Assembly (NCBI GenBank): GCA_036346355.1 | Contig: CM070580.1 | Span: forward strand, 62,946,854 to 63,010,853 | From: Rhipidocladum racemiflorum | Lineage: Eukaryota > Streptophyta > Magnoliopsida > Poales > Poaceae | Direction of reading: 5' to 3' | DNA: 64,000 nucleotides | Shown here: in pieces, positions 43,541 through 56,928 of the stretch | Layout of the letters: every line of letters begins with the position of its first letter | Position numbering within the stretch: position 1 is the first letter of the stretch | Made by a program: the position numbers and the translations under genes | Notes under the pieces: generated by a model | Database searches by the model: none | What the model was told of the DNA's origin: nothing | The model's input: the letters and a program-made list of their open reading frames with translations, nothing else

Positions 43541-44779
43541 GGGCTTCAGGTCCGTGGAATGTGAATGTAGTAATTTACTCTAGAGTAAACTAAAATATTG
43601 ACTTGGAAAAATAGAAACATGGCATATGATTACTTGTTAAAATTTGACCTTAGGGCAATAACCTTAAAATTTAAAATAGTTTGGTTAACTAATTTAAAAC
43701 TTAACACACTCTGATGCACAGTAGGAATGGGGAATGGGTATCGTTACTTACGCTTAAATGTTGTATTTAAGCCTTGTTGTTGAATGCTATATTTGATAAT
43801 GTAAGCTGCTATGTTTATGAGATAATTGATTGAGTTGTTCCTGTGATAATGATTAAGGGAGGTTGTGGTGCCGAAGGGTTTCGATCACCACTTTTTGTTC
43901 ATAGCAAGGGTGTGGTTTGACGGTGTGGCCGGTTAGCGCCATCACTGAAGAACTATTAACCCCTGTGGGAGAAGATTGCTTATCCTTTTTGTCGTAGACC
44001 AAGTAGTTGGCTGGAGTCGAATAGAAGAGTTCGTGGTGGATTCTTTCAATTGCTCTTTACTGTTCTAACGGTTGGTCTTGGTTGGTTTTCTTGGTTTTAG
44101 TTGATTGAAACCAAAAGAAAAAAATTGTTTGGTATTGGATTTTTGCGGATTGTTCCGTATGCGATGTGTGGTTTTGTCTTCCTTGGTTGAAGACGAAGAA
44201 GAAGAGTCTAGTGTTGCGCTTCTTTTGGTCGCTTTTCCAGCTTTGATGCTCAGTTTGTTGATTGCTTTATGGGGAGAAGCATTCAATTTATTCCTGTGTT
44301 TGTCTTTCTCCAAGGTCAAAAGAGTTATTGCGGCGTTATGCCAGACCTGGTTGTCAGGGCTGAAGTTCTGTGGCTTTGTAGGAGTAAGTGGTGTGTGATT
44401 TCGTCATTTTACTGGTTTAAGAAATCATCTTTGAAAACCTTTCTTGTTTCGTGAAAGGTTGGGGTTTGGTGTTAAGGTTTTATTTGAAAAGGATTACGTG
44501 ATCGCTTGGTTCCCTTTTGAGAAAATTGTCTTTCAACCATTTTCCTCTATGGGAGTCCTTGAGATTGAAAAGTGTTTTGGAGAATTCCTTTTGCATGACC
44601 AAGTTTGGGTTTGTCTCATTGCAAATTTGAGAGTCAAGTTTCTGTGTGAATTTGGGTTGAGTTTTAAAAAAAATAAAATGCTGCAAACAAAGTAAGTAGT
44701 CTTTTGACTGAAATTGTTTGTCAATAGTGAGAATTGTTGTTTAGCATGTTATGTAGTATGTACCAATGTGGTTTATGGA
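43541..44779 (+). other. Noncoding internal domain, left part
   Basis: No gag or pol motif in any frame despite lying directly after LTR and PBS. T/G-rich. Suggests a non-autonomous (LARD-like) element. Interrupted by the full-length gypsy at 44785. Confidence 0.55.
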
Positions 44780-44784
44780 ATGAC

Positions 44785-46992
44785 TGTAACACCCCGGCAT
44801 TCAATATGCCCGAATGCTACCAAACATAAGCTAAACAACAACTAAATACCATATTTAACATAAAATTCCAGCAAAGGTGCATAGGCTAAAAACCGAGATT
44901 TCGGCAGCACCTCCTTTGTTTTATCATGAATTTAAGGAGCAGCAATAATATGGCATTATATGGCAATAAGAGAAACATCTAAAACAGCAATAAATAGAGT
45001 CTTAACGACAATAAAAGACTAACATCAAGCTCTTAAAGTTCCAAGTGTCAAACAAACAATAGAACTCTCAATAACCAAGCTAAGACTTAATTTAAAGGCC
45101 ATCACACGCAATTTATTATCAAACTAAATGAATTGACTTGGGGAAACATTAAGGTGAAGCAACGTGTGAGCGTGTGACTATTCCCCTTTCCCGCATGCCG
45201 TTCTCATGGTACCTAAAACAACAAGAAAACACAAGGGTGAGTTCGAAAACTCAGCAAGCATACCGCAATGGACAACAAGCATAACAACAAGTCAATTACA
45301 TCTTTCTTCATGTATAACTTCTCATTCATGAATAGTTATCTATTTCATCTTCAATTTGTATGAGATGTAATGCATTGCTCGACCCTCCGGAACCTCATAC
45401 CGGTATGGGAAGTACACACCCGTCGGTGTGCACCCTTTCCCCTTCCATCCCGAAGATGGAGGGTGCCTACTCGCTTCCAAACACCACGTGGATGGAATCA
45501 CGACATAGGACTTACTCAATGGCGTTCGGACTAGTCATAACTTTCACCGACCTTGCCGGACTAGCTATGACTTTCTCACCGCCTCGCCTCTATCTCATGA
45601 CATGCATGCAACCATGCCAAATATCATATTCAATTCACATATTAACACATGGCATCATAATATGTTAAACATGCTCATCATATCATATCAATCATTAAAA
45701 CATGGCAAGTGGACATATATCATGTAGGCAATTCCATCTAATTTCAACATGCAACCTACAACTTGCTATCCATCACAACACACTTGCCTCAACCACGTGC
45801 AACGGATTGGCGGGAAGAAGAGGGAACTCCCGGGGTCACACCACCTGCACATAGGCATCACACACTCACAATCATAGCCTCCAAACAGTACACAAACCCC
45901 CATCTAACCCGACATTGCCAACTACTCGCAAAACCTAAAAACAGAGGTTCTGTCCCGGCGGGACAGCAGCCTTGCAAAAGGCATAACTTGAGTTCTGGGA
46001 CTCCAAATCGAATAAACGAGTACACCGTCGCGAAGCTTAGGAAATTTCGCAACTTTTTCTAGTTATAGGGAAAGACTGATTCGGACTCTAAAATTGTTTA
46101 ATCTACAGATTACCACAATCTGTTCCAGTTACGTCACAGATTTTTAGGCGCTCGGTAAAACAGCCATAACTTTCAAACGGCAGATCGGAAATTAACGTGC
46201 TTTACGTCCACGGAAAGATAATTAAATTATCTACAACTTCCTAGAAGTCCGTACGGTCTGATTCGGAATCTAAATCGACGGAAACTCCAACCCTAGTTCG
46301 ACTGCTCAATCTGCCCGAAAACAGAAACGTGGACAAGTTTAGATCTAACCCAAATTACTTCAAACCAGCGCCTCCAATTGATCTAAAAACTTGATAAACA
46401 CCCTAATAACAGTACCTAGATCATCCCCAAGGATCCCCAAGATCATACCTTTGCCCGATGCACAAAACTCCAATGAATCTCCTCGCGACCGCTCCTCGCT
46501 TCCACGCTCCTCGCTCCTCGCTCCACGCTCCTCGCTCCTCGCTCCTCGCTCCACGGGACGACTCCACGAGGTGCAGGGGTGGGGAGGCCACCCAAAGGCA
46601 GCAAGGGGTGGAGGAGAGGTGGTGGAGAGGTGGGGAGCAATGGGGCAAAGGGGAGGTGGAGGCGCACAAGAGGGAGAGGGAGAGGGGGAGGGGGCTAGGG
46701 CTAGGAGGGGGAAGGGGTGGGGGCGCACCAACAGCAGCATGGGCGCAAGGGGGCTGGGGGAGCCCTTTGTACCAGCCCTCAACCCAATCCTAGTCCGTTA
46801 CGGAGTCCTAATCCATCCCACCAAAGCCCACCAAGGCCCAAAACTCCTCCGGGAAGGCCCAAAACCCCGAAAACGGCCCGGAAACGTTATTAACCCCCGA
46901 TCCTTATGATTTTAACCTTATTTCCACATCTCATACTGTATTTAACCTTATCATGTTCAAAAATTAAGGATACGACACTCCGAGGTGTCACA
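44785..46992 (-). repeat. 3' LTR of element E
   Basis: Plus-strand ends TGTAACACCCC and GAGGTGTCACA. Contains the CCCGTCGG hairpin at 45412-45433 and a CTCGCTCC-rich simple repeat at 46485-46560. Confidence 0.9.
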
Positions 46993-47006
46993 TTCTTCCC
47001 CCCTTC
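46993..47006 (-). other. Polypurine tract of element E
   Basis: Minus strand reads GAAGGGGGGAAGAA directly before the 3' LTR, the primer for plus-strand DNA synthesis. Confidence 0.8.
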
Positions 47007-47039
47007 AACGGGATTCGACCTCGAATCTAAACGCACCAA

Positions 47040-48370
47040 TCACGAAACCCAAAGAAACCAAAGACACCAGATTTTCACATCACATACCGAGGTGAAAAGC
47101 TCAGATACTTCTCGCAAGATGCGAGATTCCAGCTCCCAAGTCGCTTCTCTCTCGGCCTGATGTGACCACAAGACCTTGACAAACTTAAGCGCCCTGTTCT
47201 TCATCACTCGCTCTGAAGTCCCTGAATTTCCACAGACGGGACTCGAAGGTGAGGTCCTGCTGAAGCACTAATGGTTCCAATGGAACCACCAACTCCGGAT
47301 CATGCAAGTATTTCCTCAACATCGAGACATGGAACACATTATGCACACCTTGCATGGATTCCGGTAGCTCTAGGCGATAGGCCAACCTGCCAACTCGGCG
47401 AGGATAGGAAAAGGCCCAACATACCTTGGATCGAAGCTTTCCTTTGGTGCCAAAACGCACCACACCCTTGGTGGGAGATACTCGCAAGAGTACGCTTATC
47501 ACCCACCTCAAACTCCAAGTCTCGCCGCCACATCGGCATAGCTCTTACATGCGCTCTGTCTTTGCGAGAAGGTTCTGCCGAACCTCCGACACGCGATCAA
47601 TACCGCTGAACCCAATCCGGCCCAAGAATAGCTCTCTCGCCCACAAGATCCCAACAAAGTGGCGATCTGCACTTCCGACCATACAAGATTACCTCATAAG
47701 GAGCAGCCGGGATCTTTGGAATGGTAGCTGTTATTGTAAGCAAACTCTGCAAGGGGCAAATGGTCTTCCCAGCTACCCTTCCAAGCCATCACACAGGCCC
47801 CGAGCATGTCCTCCAAAGTTTGGATGGTACGCCAGATCGCCCATCTGCTTGAGGGTGAAAAGCGGTACTAAGGCAAAGCCGCTGCACTCCAAAGCACTCT
47901 GCAAACTCTCCGTAACTTGGAGACGAACTTCGCATCCCGATCAGAGATAATGGTCTTGGGTACACCATGCAATCTCACAATCTCCCGCACATAGATGGGA
48001 GCCAACTCGCCGCATTGAATTGGTCGTATGGATGGGAATGAAATGCGCAGACTTGCCGAGACGGTCCACCACAACCCAAACAAAGATCCTTCCTCGTGGA
48101 GAACGAGGTAGACCAACCACGAAATCCATGGAGATGTCATCCCATGGCCACACAGAACCTCCAATGGTCGCAACAGACCGGGCGGACGCTTTATGCTCAG
48201 CCTTTGATCTTCCTCGACAGATCCCACAAGACGCCACATACTTGGCAATATCCACTCTCATCCTTTTCCACCAGAAATTCTTCTTCAAGTCCTCAGACAT
48301 CTTGGTCTCTCCAGGATGGACCGTGCACGGGTGCGATGAGCTTCTCTCGAGAATGTCTTCTTTCACTTGA
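47040..48370 (-). pseudogene. Element E integrase and chromodomain-like tail, frameshifted
   Basis: From 48366 down: end of the zinc-binding region (SCGICRGRSKAEHKASAR), then the core (WDDISMDFVVGLPRSPRG, VVVDRLGKSAHFIPIH) with the first catalytic Asp; the second Asp follows in IISDRDAKF in another frame. The C-terminus has the GRLAYRLELPESMQGVHNVF module and a chromodomain-like end (SHQAEREATWELESRILREV) that in this group can target chromatin. Stop at 47040-47042. At least three frame changes between 48000 and 47200. Confidence 0.8.
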
Positions 48371-48607
48371 GATTTACGGGCACGCCTGCACGGCCCTGAA
48401 ACCTCAAAACTCCCGCATCATCAACGGTAAAGTTTCCCGACTTGCCATCCTCAAGGCGTTTCTCACCTGCTGGAGCAAACGATCATCTTCTTTGTGCCTC
48501 CCGCACACGCTCGGGAATCGTGACTCAAGAATCAATTAAGTTTCAGCTTGCACGGTCCCCGCAGCAAAGAGGAGACTCCCAAACGCTCAAAATCAGCAAC
48601 AAGACAA

Positions 48608-50022
48608 TCAACAACAGGGGCATTGTCTTGCGATCGAGAGCGTCGGCCACCACATTTGCCTTCCCTGATGATACCGGATAGTGAGGTCATAATCCTTTAT
48701 CAATTCTAGCCACCTCCTCCGCCTCAAGTTCAAATCTTTCTGAGTAAAGATGTACTTGAGGCTCTTGTGATCGATAAAAATATCACAAGGTTCGCCAGAC
48801 AAATAATGCCTCCATATCTTCAATGCAAACACCATGGCGGCTAGCTCAAGATCATGGGTGGGATAGTTCGCTCATGCTTTTTCAGCTGCCTCAAGCATAA
48901 GCAATCACCTTGCCATTTTGCATGAGCACACAACCAAGTCCCAACCGAGAAGCATCGGAATAAACAAGTGAAGCGCTTCCTGTTCGGGAAGGGTAAGAAC
49001 AGGAGCAGCCACTAACTTCTCCTTCAAAGTGCGTAAGCCGTGCTCACACTCTGCGATCCACCGGAACTTCATCCCCTTCGAGTCGGGCCAGAAAGTGGCT
49101 TGGCAATGATAGAGAAATCCTGCACAAAACGCCGATAGTATCCAGCCAACCCAAGGAAACTACGCACCTCTTTGACATTGGAAGGCCTCTTCCAATCCAA
49201 AACTGCCGAGACTTTGCTAGGATCTACCGATATGCCCTCTGGATTGATGATGTGGCCAAGAAAACCCACTTCAAATCCGTAACTCGCACTTTTTCAGCTT
49301 AGCAAAGAATTGATTCTCCTCGTGGTACTCAAAGACAAGCCTCAAGTGTCGCTCATGCTCCTCTTCCGATTTAGAGTAAATCGAATGTCATCGATGAACA
49401 CTACCACAAACTCATCAAGGTACTTGTGTAGCATACTGTTCATCGCCTCCATAAAGACAAATAGGAGCATTAGTTAGTCCAAAAGACATAACTTTAAATT
49501 CATAATGCCCATACCTAGTGGAGAAAGCAGTCTTCTCAATGTCCCGCTTCCTCACACGGATCCGATTATACCCCGATCAAGATCAATTTTGGAGAACACC
49601 TTTGCTCCTTCGCTTGGTCAAACAGATCCTCGATGCGAGGCAAAGGATACTTGTTTTTGATCGTCACTTGGTTAAGAGCACGATAATCAATGCACATACG
49701 CCAACTTCCATCCTTCTTCGAGACGAAGAGGACGGGTGCTCCCATGGCGATACGCTACGCCGAATGAAGCCTTTGGTCAACAGATCCTCCAATCGCTTCT
49801 TCAACTCGTCTTGAAAAGGTCGAGCCAAGCGGTATGGAGAGATAGAAATAGGTCGAGTGCCCGAGCAAGATCAATACGAAACTCCACATTCCTCACAGGA
49901 GGTAGACCAGGCAACTCGTCAGGGAACACATCAACGAACTCCTTCACTACAGAAATCTCCTCAATGGGAATCGAGGAAGATGGTTTCTCAGACAAAGTCA
50001 TGAGGAAACCCAACAGCCTCAA
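48608..50022 (-). pseudogene. Element E reverse transcriptase and RNase H, frameshifted
   Basis: RT N-terminus at 50022-49880 (EFVDVFPDELPGLPPVRNVE), palm region between 49750 and 49380 in broken frames (the FxDD segment reads in the region of VVVFIDDI near 49400), then thumb/connection (GFLGHIINPEGISVDPSKV, SFLGLAGYYRRFVQDFS) at 49269-49080 and RNase H (IFIDHKSLKYIFTQKDLNLR) at 48835-48620. Many small indels; not functional as it stands. Confidence 0.8.
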
Positions 50023-50093
50023 ACGCCGACTTAAAACAAACTAGTCAAAGCAAAGACGGAATCGAGGGTATACCACCCTGAAAGGTCAACTCT

Positions 50094-50340
50094 TCACGGA
50101 CGGGCCTGCAAGGCAACCTGTCTTCCGTAAACAACAGATCTTAGCACTGCATCGATGCAGCCACCCATGCCCAAAATGACATCAAAAGGAGCCAATCGGA
50201 TCACCATGAGATTGGCAAAGAAAACCTCATCATCAATGGCAATGGTGCAACCAGGGCAAACCAAAGAACTAGCAATCAAACCCCAGGAGAATCGACTAAC
50301 ACGGACTCGTAAATCCGCTGAACTCCCAACTTAGCTCTAC
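50094..50340 (-). pseudogene. Element E protease region
   Basis: Reads ANLMVIRLAPFDVILGMGG, the C-terminal flap of a retroviral-type aspartic protease; the usual GMDWL ends GMGGC here. The catalytic Asp-Ser/Thr-Gly segment is expected upstream but is frameshifted. Confidence 0.6.
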
Positions 50341-50689
50341 TAGCAAACTCCGACGACACAAAAGAATAGGATGCTCCTAATCAAATAGAACAAAGGCATC
50401 AACGGAATCCACGAGCAGAGTACGAAACCACCTCTGGATGCCCTACCGACTCGGGCGGTCGGCAAAGCGCACACTCTGGTGGCGCCGGATAGAAGGAGCC
50501 CCGACTCAGCCGATGCCCCATCAAGGCTGGGGGCGAGGAGGCAATCGAGGAGGAGCAGACGGCCGCGGCACCAAGACGCCGCTGGTGGCGCCACGCAAAG
50601 GGTGGATGAGAAACAGGAGCAGCCATCATGTGCACCGATCCTCTAGAAGACGCTACCGGAGTGGGAGGAGAAGGCACCGTCTCCCACTT

Positions 50690-52100
50690 GATGATGCTAC
50701 CGGGTTCATCCGGCAGACTCGCCCCATATGGCCGGGCTTGCCACAGTGGTTGCAACTCCCACCCAACCACACTCAAGCACGGTGCTCGCCACCGCACTTG
50801 AAGCACTTCATGCCCTGCCCGGCACAGATCTAACACCGCTCGCGAAGAAGACGATCGGGCGACCCTATCTTAGCCCCCGAGGAGGAGCCCCGCCTCCCTT
50901 GAACTTCTTGAAGGTGGGACGCTGAGAGGACCCACCTCCTCCACCAAAGGTCCTCTTCGGCCCGCCTGGGCCGCAGGAACCCCCGAACCTCCCGGTTCTC
51001 GCTTGTCCCGGAGAGCTCCAACTCGAGCTCCATGCCCTTCGCTTGCTCCACCACAGCAGCGTAAGTCACGAGGACGATCGCCCCATGACAACTCTGAACT
51101 CCTGGTTGAGGCCCCTACGGAACCTCCTAGCTTTCTCCCGATCGTCGGCCGCCACACGTCTGACGGCGCACCACGCTGTTGAACTCCTTCTCATACTCAC
51201 CACCGACCTCTTTCCTCGGGAAAGAGTGGTCGAGTAAGCTCCATCCTCTCAAGGAAAGACTGGGTGGAACTTGGCTCTAAGCGAGCCACAAAGTCCTCCC
51301 AGTGATCGACCCAGATCGGGGTTCTAGCAGCCGTAACCCCTCCCACCAGATATCGCCTTGGCCCTTCAAATGAAAAGCCACAAAGCGAGTCCTCTGAACC
51401 GAGGTCAATTCTAGGACCTCAAATCTGCCTCTCCATGTACCGCAGCCAATCTGCTGGATCGGATCGGCGTGCTCGCTCCATCGAAAGTGTCAAGACGGAG
51501 GGACATCCACTCCCGAGACTCATCCTCGGCTCCGGTGCAGCGGGGCAACAACAGGGGCCATCGCAGGGGAGGCACAAGCAGGGGCTGCCCGCAGCTGGGC
51601 GCAGCTCTGAATCTCCCTCTGCAGAGCCTGGACTAAATCTTCATTGGCGGCGGGCACCCCGCCCCGACCAAGCACACCTGGAAGCTCCTCCCGAGCTGGC
51701 CCACGAGCATTAAGCGAAACGCTACCCTCAAAGAATGACTCCTCAACTCCTGGGAGCCTCGCCTGGCCTCCACGGCCACGGCGTCCACGGCCTACCCCTC
51801 GGCATGGTCGCTTAGACAGACAACCACCCAAACACCAAAGCACACAATCAAGATCATAGATCAAACATTATCATAAGCATATTCCTTATCACATAATCAA
51901 GCGCGATGCATTGATGAACCAAACCCATCCTACTTGTGCAACCAAGTGTGTCAGATTTTAGATTAGTTATACCACTTTTACAAGTTTTAACGTTGCTATC
52001 CTATAACAAGGTTTTAGTTAGAACCTAAGCCATGTTTCTAAGTTATTCCACATCACATTTTAGTTGTACCCTATAGCATGACACTGAAAATTCACATTCC
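50690..52100 (-). pseudogene. Element E gag region with zinc knuckle
   Basis: Minus-strand gag, broken into frames. A CCHC knuckle (CNHCGKPGHMGRVC) lies near 50740 after a Cys-rich CFKCGG segment; upstream the Ala/Arg-rich N-terminus is around 51864-51520. Gag packages the RNA. Multiple frameshifts. Confidence 0.65.
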
Positions 52101-52114
52101 AAGGAACTACGACC

Positions 52115-52125
52115 GCTCGATACCA
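52115..52125 (-). other. Primer binding site of element E
   Basis: Minus strand reads TGGTATCGAGC a few bases after the 5' LTR, one base shorter than the initiator tRNA-Met complement TGGTATCAGAGC. Confidence 0.65.
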
Positions 52126-52128
52126 ATC

Positions 52129-54341
52129 AGTAACACCCGGCATTCAATATGCCCGAATGCTACCAAACATAAGCTAAACAACAACTAAATACCATATTTA
52201 ACATAAAATTCCAGCAAAGGTGCATAGGCTAAAAACCGAGATTTCGGCAGCACCTCCTTTGTTTTATCATGAATTTAAGGAGCAGCAATAATATGGCATT
52301 ATATGGCAATAAGAGAAACATCTAAAACAGCAATAAATAGAGTCTTAACGACAATAAAAGACTAACATCAAGCTCTTAAAGTTCCAAGTGTCAAACAAAC
52401 AATAGAACTCTCAATAACCAAGCTAAGACTTAATTTAAAGGCCATCACACGCAATTTATTATCAAACTAAATGAATTGACTTGGGGAAACATTAAGGTGA
52501 AGCAACGTGTGAGCGTGTGACTATTCCCCTTTCCCGCATGCCGTTCTCATGGTACCTAAAACAACAAGAAAACACAAGGGTGAGTTCGAAAACTCAGCAA
52601 GCATACTGCAATGGACAACAAGCATAACAACAAGTCAATAACATCTTTCATCATGTATAACATCTCATTCATGAATACTTATCAATATCATCATCAATTT
52701 GTATGCGATGTAATGCATTGCTCCTGACCCTCTGGAACCTCATACCGGTATGGGAAGTACACACCCGTCGGTGTGCACCCTTTCCCCCTTCCATCCCGAA
52801 GATGGAGGGTGCCTACTCGCTTCCAAACACCACGTGGATGGAATCACGACATAGGACTTACTCAATGGCGTTCCGGACTAGTCATAACTTTCTCACCGAC
52901 CTTGCCGGACTAGCTATGACTTTCTCACGCCCTCGCCCTATCTCATGACATGCATGCAACCATGCCAAATATCATATTCAATTCACATATTAACACATGG
53001 CATCATAATATGTTAAACATGCTCATCATATCATATCAATCATTAAAACATGGCAAGTGGACATATATCATGTAGGCAATTCCATCTAATTTCAACATGC
53101 AACCTACAACTTGCTATCCATCACAACACACTTGCCTCAACCACGTGCAACGGATTGGCGGGAAGAAGAGGGAACTCCCGGGGTCACACCACCTGCACAT
53201 AGGCATCACACACTCACAATCATAGCCTCCAAACAGTACACAAACCCCCATCTAACCCGACATTGCCAACTACTCGCAAAACCTAAAAACAGAGGTTCTG
53301 TCCCGGCGGGACAGCAGCCTTGCAAAAGGCATAACTTGAGTTCTGGGACTCCAAATCGAATAAACGAGTACACCGTCGCGAAGCTTAGGAAATTTCCCAA
53401 CTTTTTCTAGTTATAGGGAAAGACTGATTCGGACTCCAAAATTGTTTAATCTACAGATTACCACAATCTGTTCCAGTTACATCACAGATTTTTAGGCGCT
53501 CGGTAAAACAGCCATAACTTTCAAACGGCTGATCGGAAATTAACGTGCTTTACGTCCACGGAAAGATAATTAAATTATCTACAACTTCCTAGAAGTCCGT
53601 ACGGTCTGATTCGGATTCTAAATCGACGGAAACTCGAACCCTAGTTCGACTGCTCAATCTGCCCGAAAACAGAAACGTGGACAAGTTTAGATCTAACCCA
53701 AATTACTTCAAACCAGCGCCTCCAATTGATCTAAAAACTTGATAAACACCCTAATAACAGTACCTATATCATCCCCAAGGATCCCCAAGATCATACCTTT
53801 GCCCGATGCACAAAACTCCAATGAATCTCCTCGCGAATCGCTCCTCGCTCCACGCTCCTCGCTCCTCGCTCCACGCTCCTCGCTCCTCGCTCCTCGCTCC
53901 ACGGGACGACTCCACGAGGTGCAGGGGTGGGGAGGCCACCCAAAGGCAGCAAGGGGTGGAGGAGAGGTGGTGGAGAGGTGGGGAGCAATGGGGCAAAGGG
54001 GAGGTGGAGGCGCACAAGAGGGAGAGGGAGAGGGGGAGGGGGCTAGGGCTAGGAGGGGGAAGGGGTGGGGGCGCACCAACAGCAGCATGGGCGCAAGGGG
54101 GCTGGGGGGAGCCCCTTTTACCAGCCCTCAACCCAATCCTAGTCCGTTACGGAGTCCTAATCCATCCCACCAAAGCCCACCAAGGCCCAAAACTCCTCCG
54201 GGAAGGCCCAAAACCCCGGAAACGGCCCGGAAACGTTATTAACCCCCGATCCTTATGATTTTAACCTTATTTCCACATCTCATACTGTATTTAACCTTAT
54301 CATGTTCAAAAATTAAGGATACGACACTCCGAGGTGTCACA
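52129..54341 (-). repeat. 5' LTR of element E
   Basis: Partner of 44785..46992 with scattered substitutions (for example in 52640-52700) and small indels. First base of the TG end at 52129 is altered. CCCGTCGG hairpin at 52757-52776. Confidence 0.9.
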
Positions 54342-54346
54342 ATGAC

Positions 54347-56928
54347 GTATTGTTAAGTTAATTTGTGAGTTGAAACAATTCAATGCGGTTGTTATCTTTA
54401 GCCTGAGAATAAATAGGCTACTAGTGTTGTAGAGTACTCTATAGCGAGAATGATTAAAGGTGTTAATGTACATGCTTAGAATCTGTTGCTTTGCTTTAAA
54501 AGTGCTTATGACCCCCGATAATGTTTAAGGTTTTAAACCCTGATGCTTGGTTAGAACATTAAGATGATGTAGACTGCTGATATTGTTAAAGAAACTTTGC
54601 GGGTTGTTAAAGATGTTCTAATTTTACATGTTAATAGAGAGATTTAATCGTGTTGGTTACCTTAACTTGGAAGTTGATTAGAGTTGTTATTTATGATGTT
54701 GCAAACTATTAGTATATTTGGAAGTGCGGTTGTGTTCCTATAATGCTAGTATCATGTTAATTGGGAAAACATAGGTTTTGCGGTTGTGGTAAGAGCTTTG
54801 TGATGGTCCAACCCATTCAATTTGTTTCAAATAGTTAGAGCATGTTGAGTAGTGACAAATTTCTATAGCCTTTGGATAGGGTAACTAAAAGTAATGTTGC
54901 AGTTTTTAAGATTATGCAAACAATTGATATTGATGACTTGGTAGTGTTGTTAATTGTTGGAAACCATTGATCCAATAGAAGAAAAATGTAAAACTGTGGT
55001 ATTATGTCGAGTACATGTTGTGATGGGATGAACAATGGATAATAATCATGATGCAAGATTTTATCCTTAACGAATGCATATCTTAAAATCCTATTTACGA
55101 ATTTTATCTTGTAGAGATAATATTTACTTGTTGAAGTCATTTATTGATTGAACAAGTTTCAATTGTCAAGATGTTGACGTATGGCTGGAATAAAATCGAT
55201 AGGTTGATCACGTTTAAGTATCTGTGGAAGTACTATGTTTGAAATAAAAAGAATACGTTGTTATATGATGTGTTGGTCTGTGGGGATCATGATGAGATAG
55301 TATTGGTTGGATGTCTTTTGATAATTGTCATAAACTTTATTTATAAGTGTTGGGAAAGGTAACTAGAGAAAGAATTGGTTATGTAGCTCTTGGTTGAATT
55401 ATGACGGGCTTCTCGATGAGTAAATAGTGAATATTGAACGCTTAAATGGTAAGTATAGTGGAATACTAGACATGGAGGGTTTCATGCTGAGCTTGTGTCT
55501 AAACCTTTCAGACTGGTTTGGTTGTTTGCCATTTTGGTTGAAGGGTTTTGGTCAAGGTGTTCCTTATGTTGCGTTTCAGAATTTCCCTAAAACTCGTAGA
55601 AATTGGTGCCAATCCTTTGGTTTTGGCTAATTTGTTTAGTTTGTGTTGTGAGTATAGATTTACACCCAAAAGTTTTTGAGTGGATCGCACTCCTTCACGT
55701 TCACACTGAGTTATCCTTGGAATAAATTGAAAGGAAACAGATGGACATAGAGGGTTGTGTTGGAAAACTCACGAGGTTTAATTTCTAATCCTTTTCGGCT
55801 AGAGTTGGAGTTATTTGGAAAATCTGTGTGGTGTTTGCAAGTGCTTCAAAAGGTGGTTTTTGTGGATGTTTCATCAGTGATGCTGTTGGTGAAGTGTTCT
55901 CTTTTGGAAATGAGTTTCCCTTTCTCTTTGAGAAAATTTATGGCGGTTGTATGTGCAGATGTTCAACGTTGGAGCCGATGTTCTTTTCCAAATGTTGATT
56001 GTGGTTAAAAATGGGAGGTTTTGCAAGTTCAGTTTTTCAATTAACGTAGGTTCTTTTACAATATGGTGTTTTCCTGTTAATGGTGATGCCGTCATAGTTT
56101 ATAAGAATTTCGCAGCCATCGATGTTAATTGTGTTTCAATCATGTGTACCGAGGAAGAAGTCTTTTTGTGAATGACTACTTGGTATTGTTGTTAATGAAG
56201 AATGAATGGTGAAAAGGAAGCATGACATTGTTTATAGATGTTTAATGATGAGAGAGTCGATGAGCCAAGTCGGTGAGGAAGTCATATATAGATATATGAC
56301 TAATCCGGAGTGCTCTTGAAAAGTGTGCATTCATGTCACAAATCGAGATTTCTATTTCTTTCTGGTATGAAAAGAAACAATGAAGAATTTCTGGTATGTT
56401 GGTGGTGGTGTAGGAGATTTGTGTTTTCTTTGCGTCTTGGCTTAGGAAATTAAAATGAATACTTTTTGGTTGTTGTCAAATCCTTTCCAAAGTGATTGTA
56501 GTGCATTGGACTCAAAGTTATGCATGGGGATCAATTGGGTTAATGGTTGGAGGTTGAGCTTACCCAATGGTGGTACAATTTGTCTTGGTCCTTTGAGTGG
56601 AAGGATGTGAGGGCGAGACTTTCATAGTAAGAGAAATCTGGTGTGGCTAGTAGTTGATCGTAAATGGTTTAAAAGTGAAGAGTAAAGGAAGGTTTTGTAT
56701 GACCCAATTCAAACCTTCTTGGAGAATTGTGGCATCGATGTGTTCCTCGGTGGGGTTGTTTAAATTATTAGTGGACCACTTGGTGGTTGCTAGTAATTGC
56801 TTTTCCTTTTGGAAGTGTATTGGATCTTTTTGTCACCGATCTCTGAGCGAGCTGTGTCAACCGATGGGGATTGCTCGGTTGACAATGTTTTTGCGGGTTT
56901 TAAGGACCCTGGTTATAAAGTAGGTTTT
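54347..56928. other. Noncoding internal domain, right part
   Basis: Continuation of the plus-strand element after excision of E in silico. No retrotransposon protein motif. A short stretch at 56262-56315 (GTCGGTGAGGAAGTCATAT, then ATATGACTAATCCGGAG) resembles a segment of the LTRs, so it may be LTR-derived or a rearrangement. Confidence 0.45.

Larger units (their letters stand above)
44785..54341 (-). mobile_element. Full-length Ty3/gypsy element E (Del/Tekay-like chromovirus), TSD ATGAC
   Basis: 9.6 kb with two closely similar LTRs (44785..46992 and 52129..54341), PBS next to the right LTR, polypurine tract next to the left LTR, and ATGAC at 44780-44784 and 54342-54346. Order on the minus strand is gag, protease, RT, RNase H, integrase, as for Ty3/gypsy. 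A chromodomain-like tail points to the Del/Tekay group. LTR copies differ by few substitutions, so insertion is fairly recent; the coding region nevertheless has many frameshifts. Confidence 0.92.

Noticed and set aside
46391..46909. Gly/Arg/Glu-rich frames in the GC-rich part of the element E LTRs (also 53739..54258)
   Set aside because: Both strands are open, the composition is low-complexity, and the frames lie in noncoding LTR DNA.
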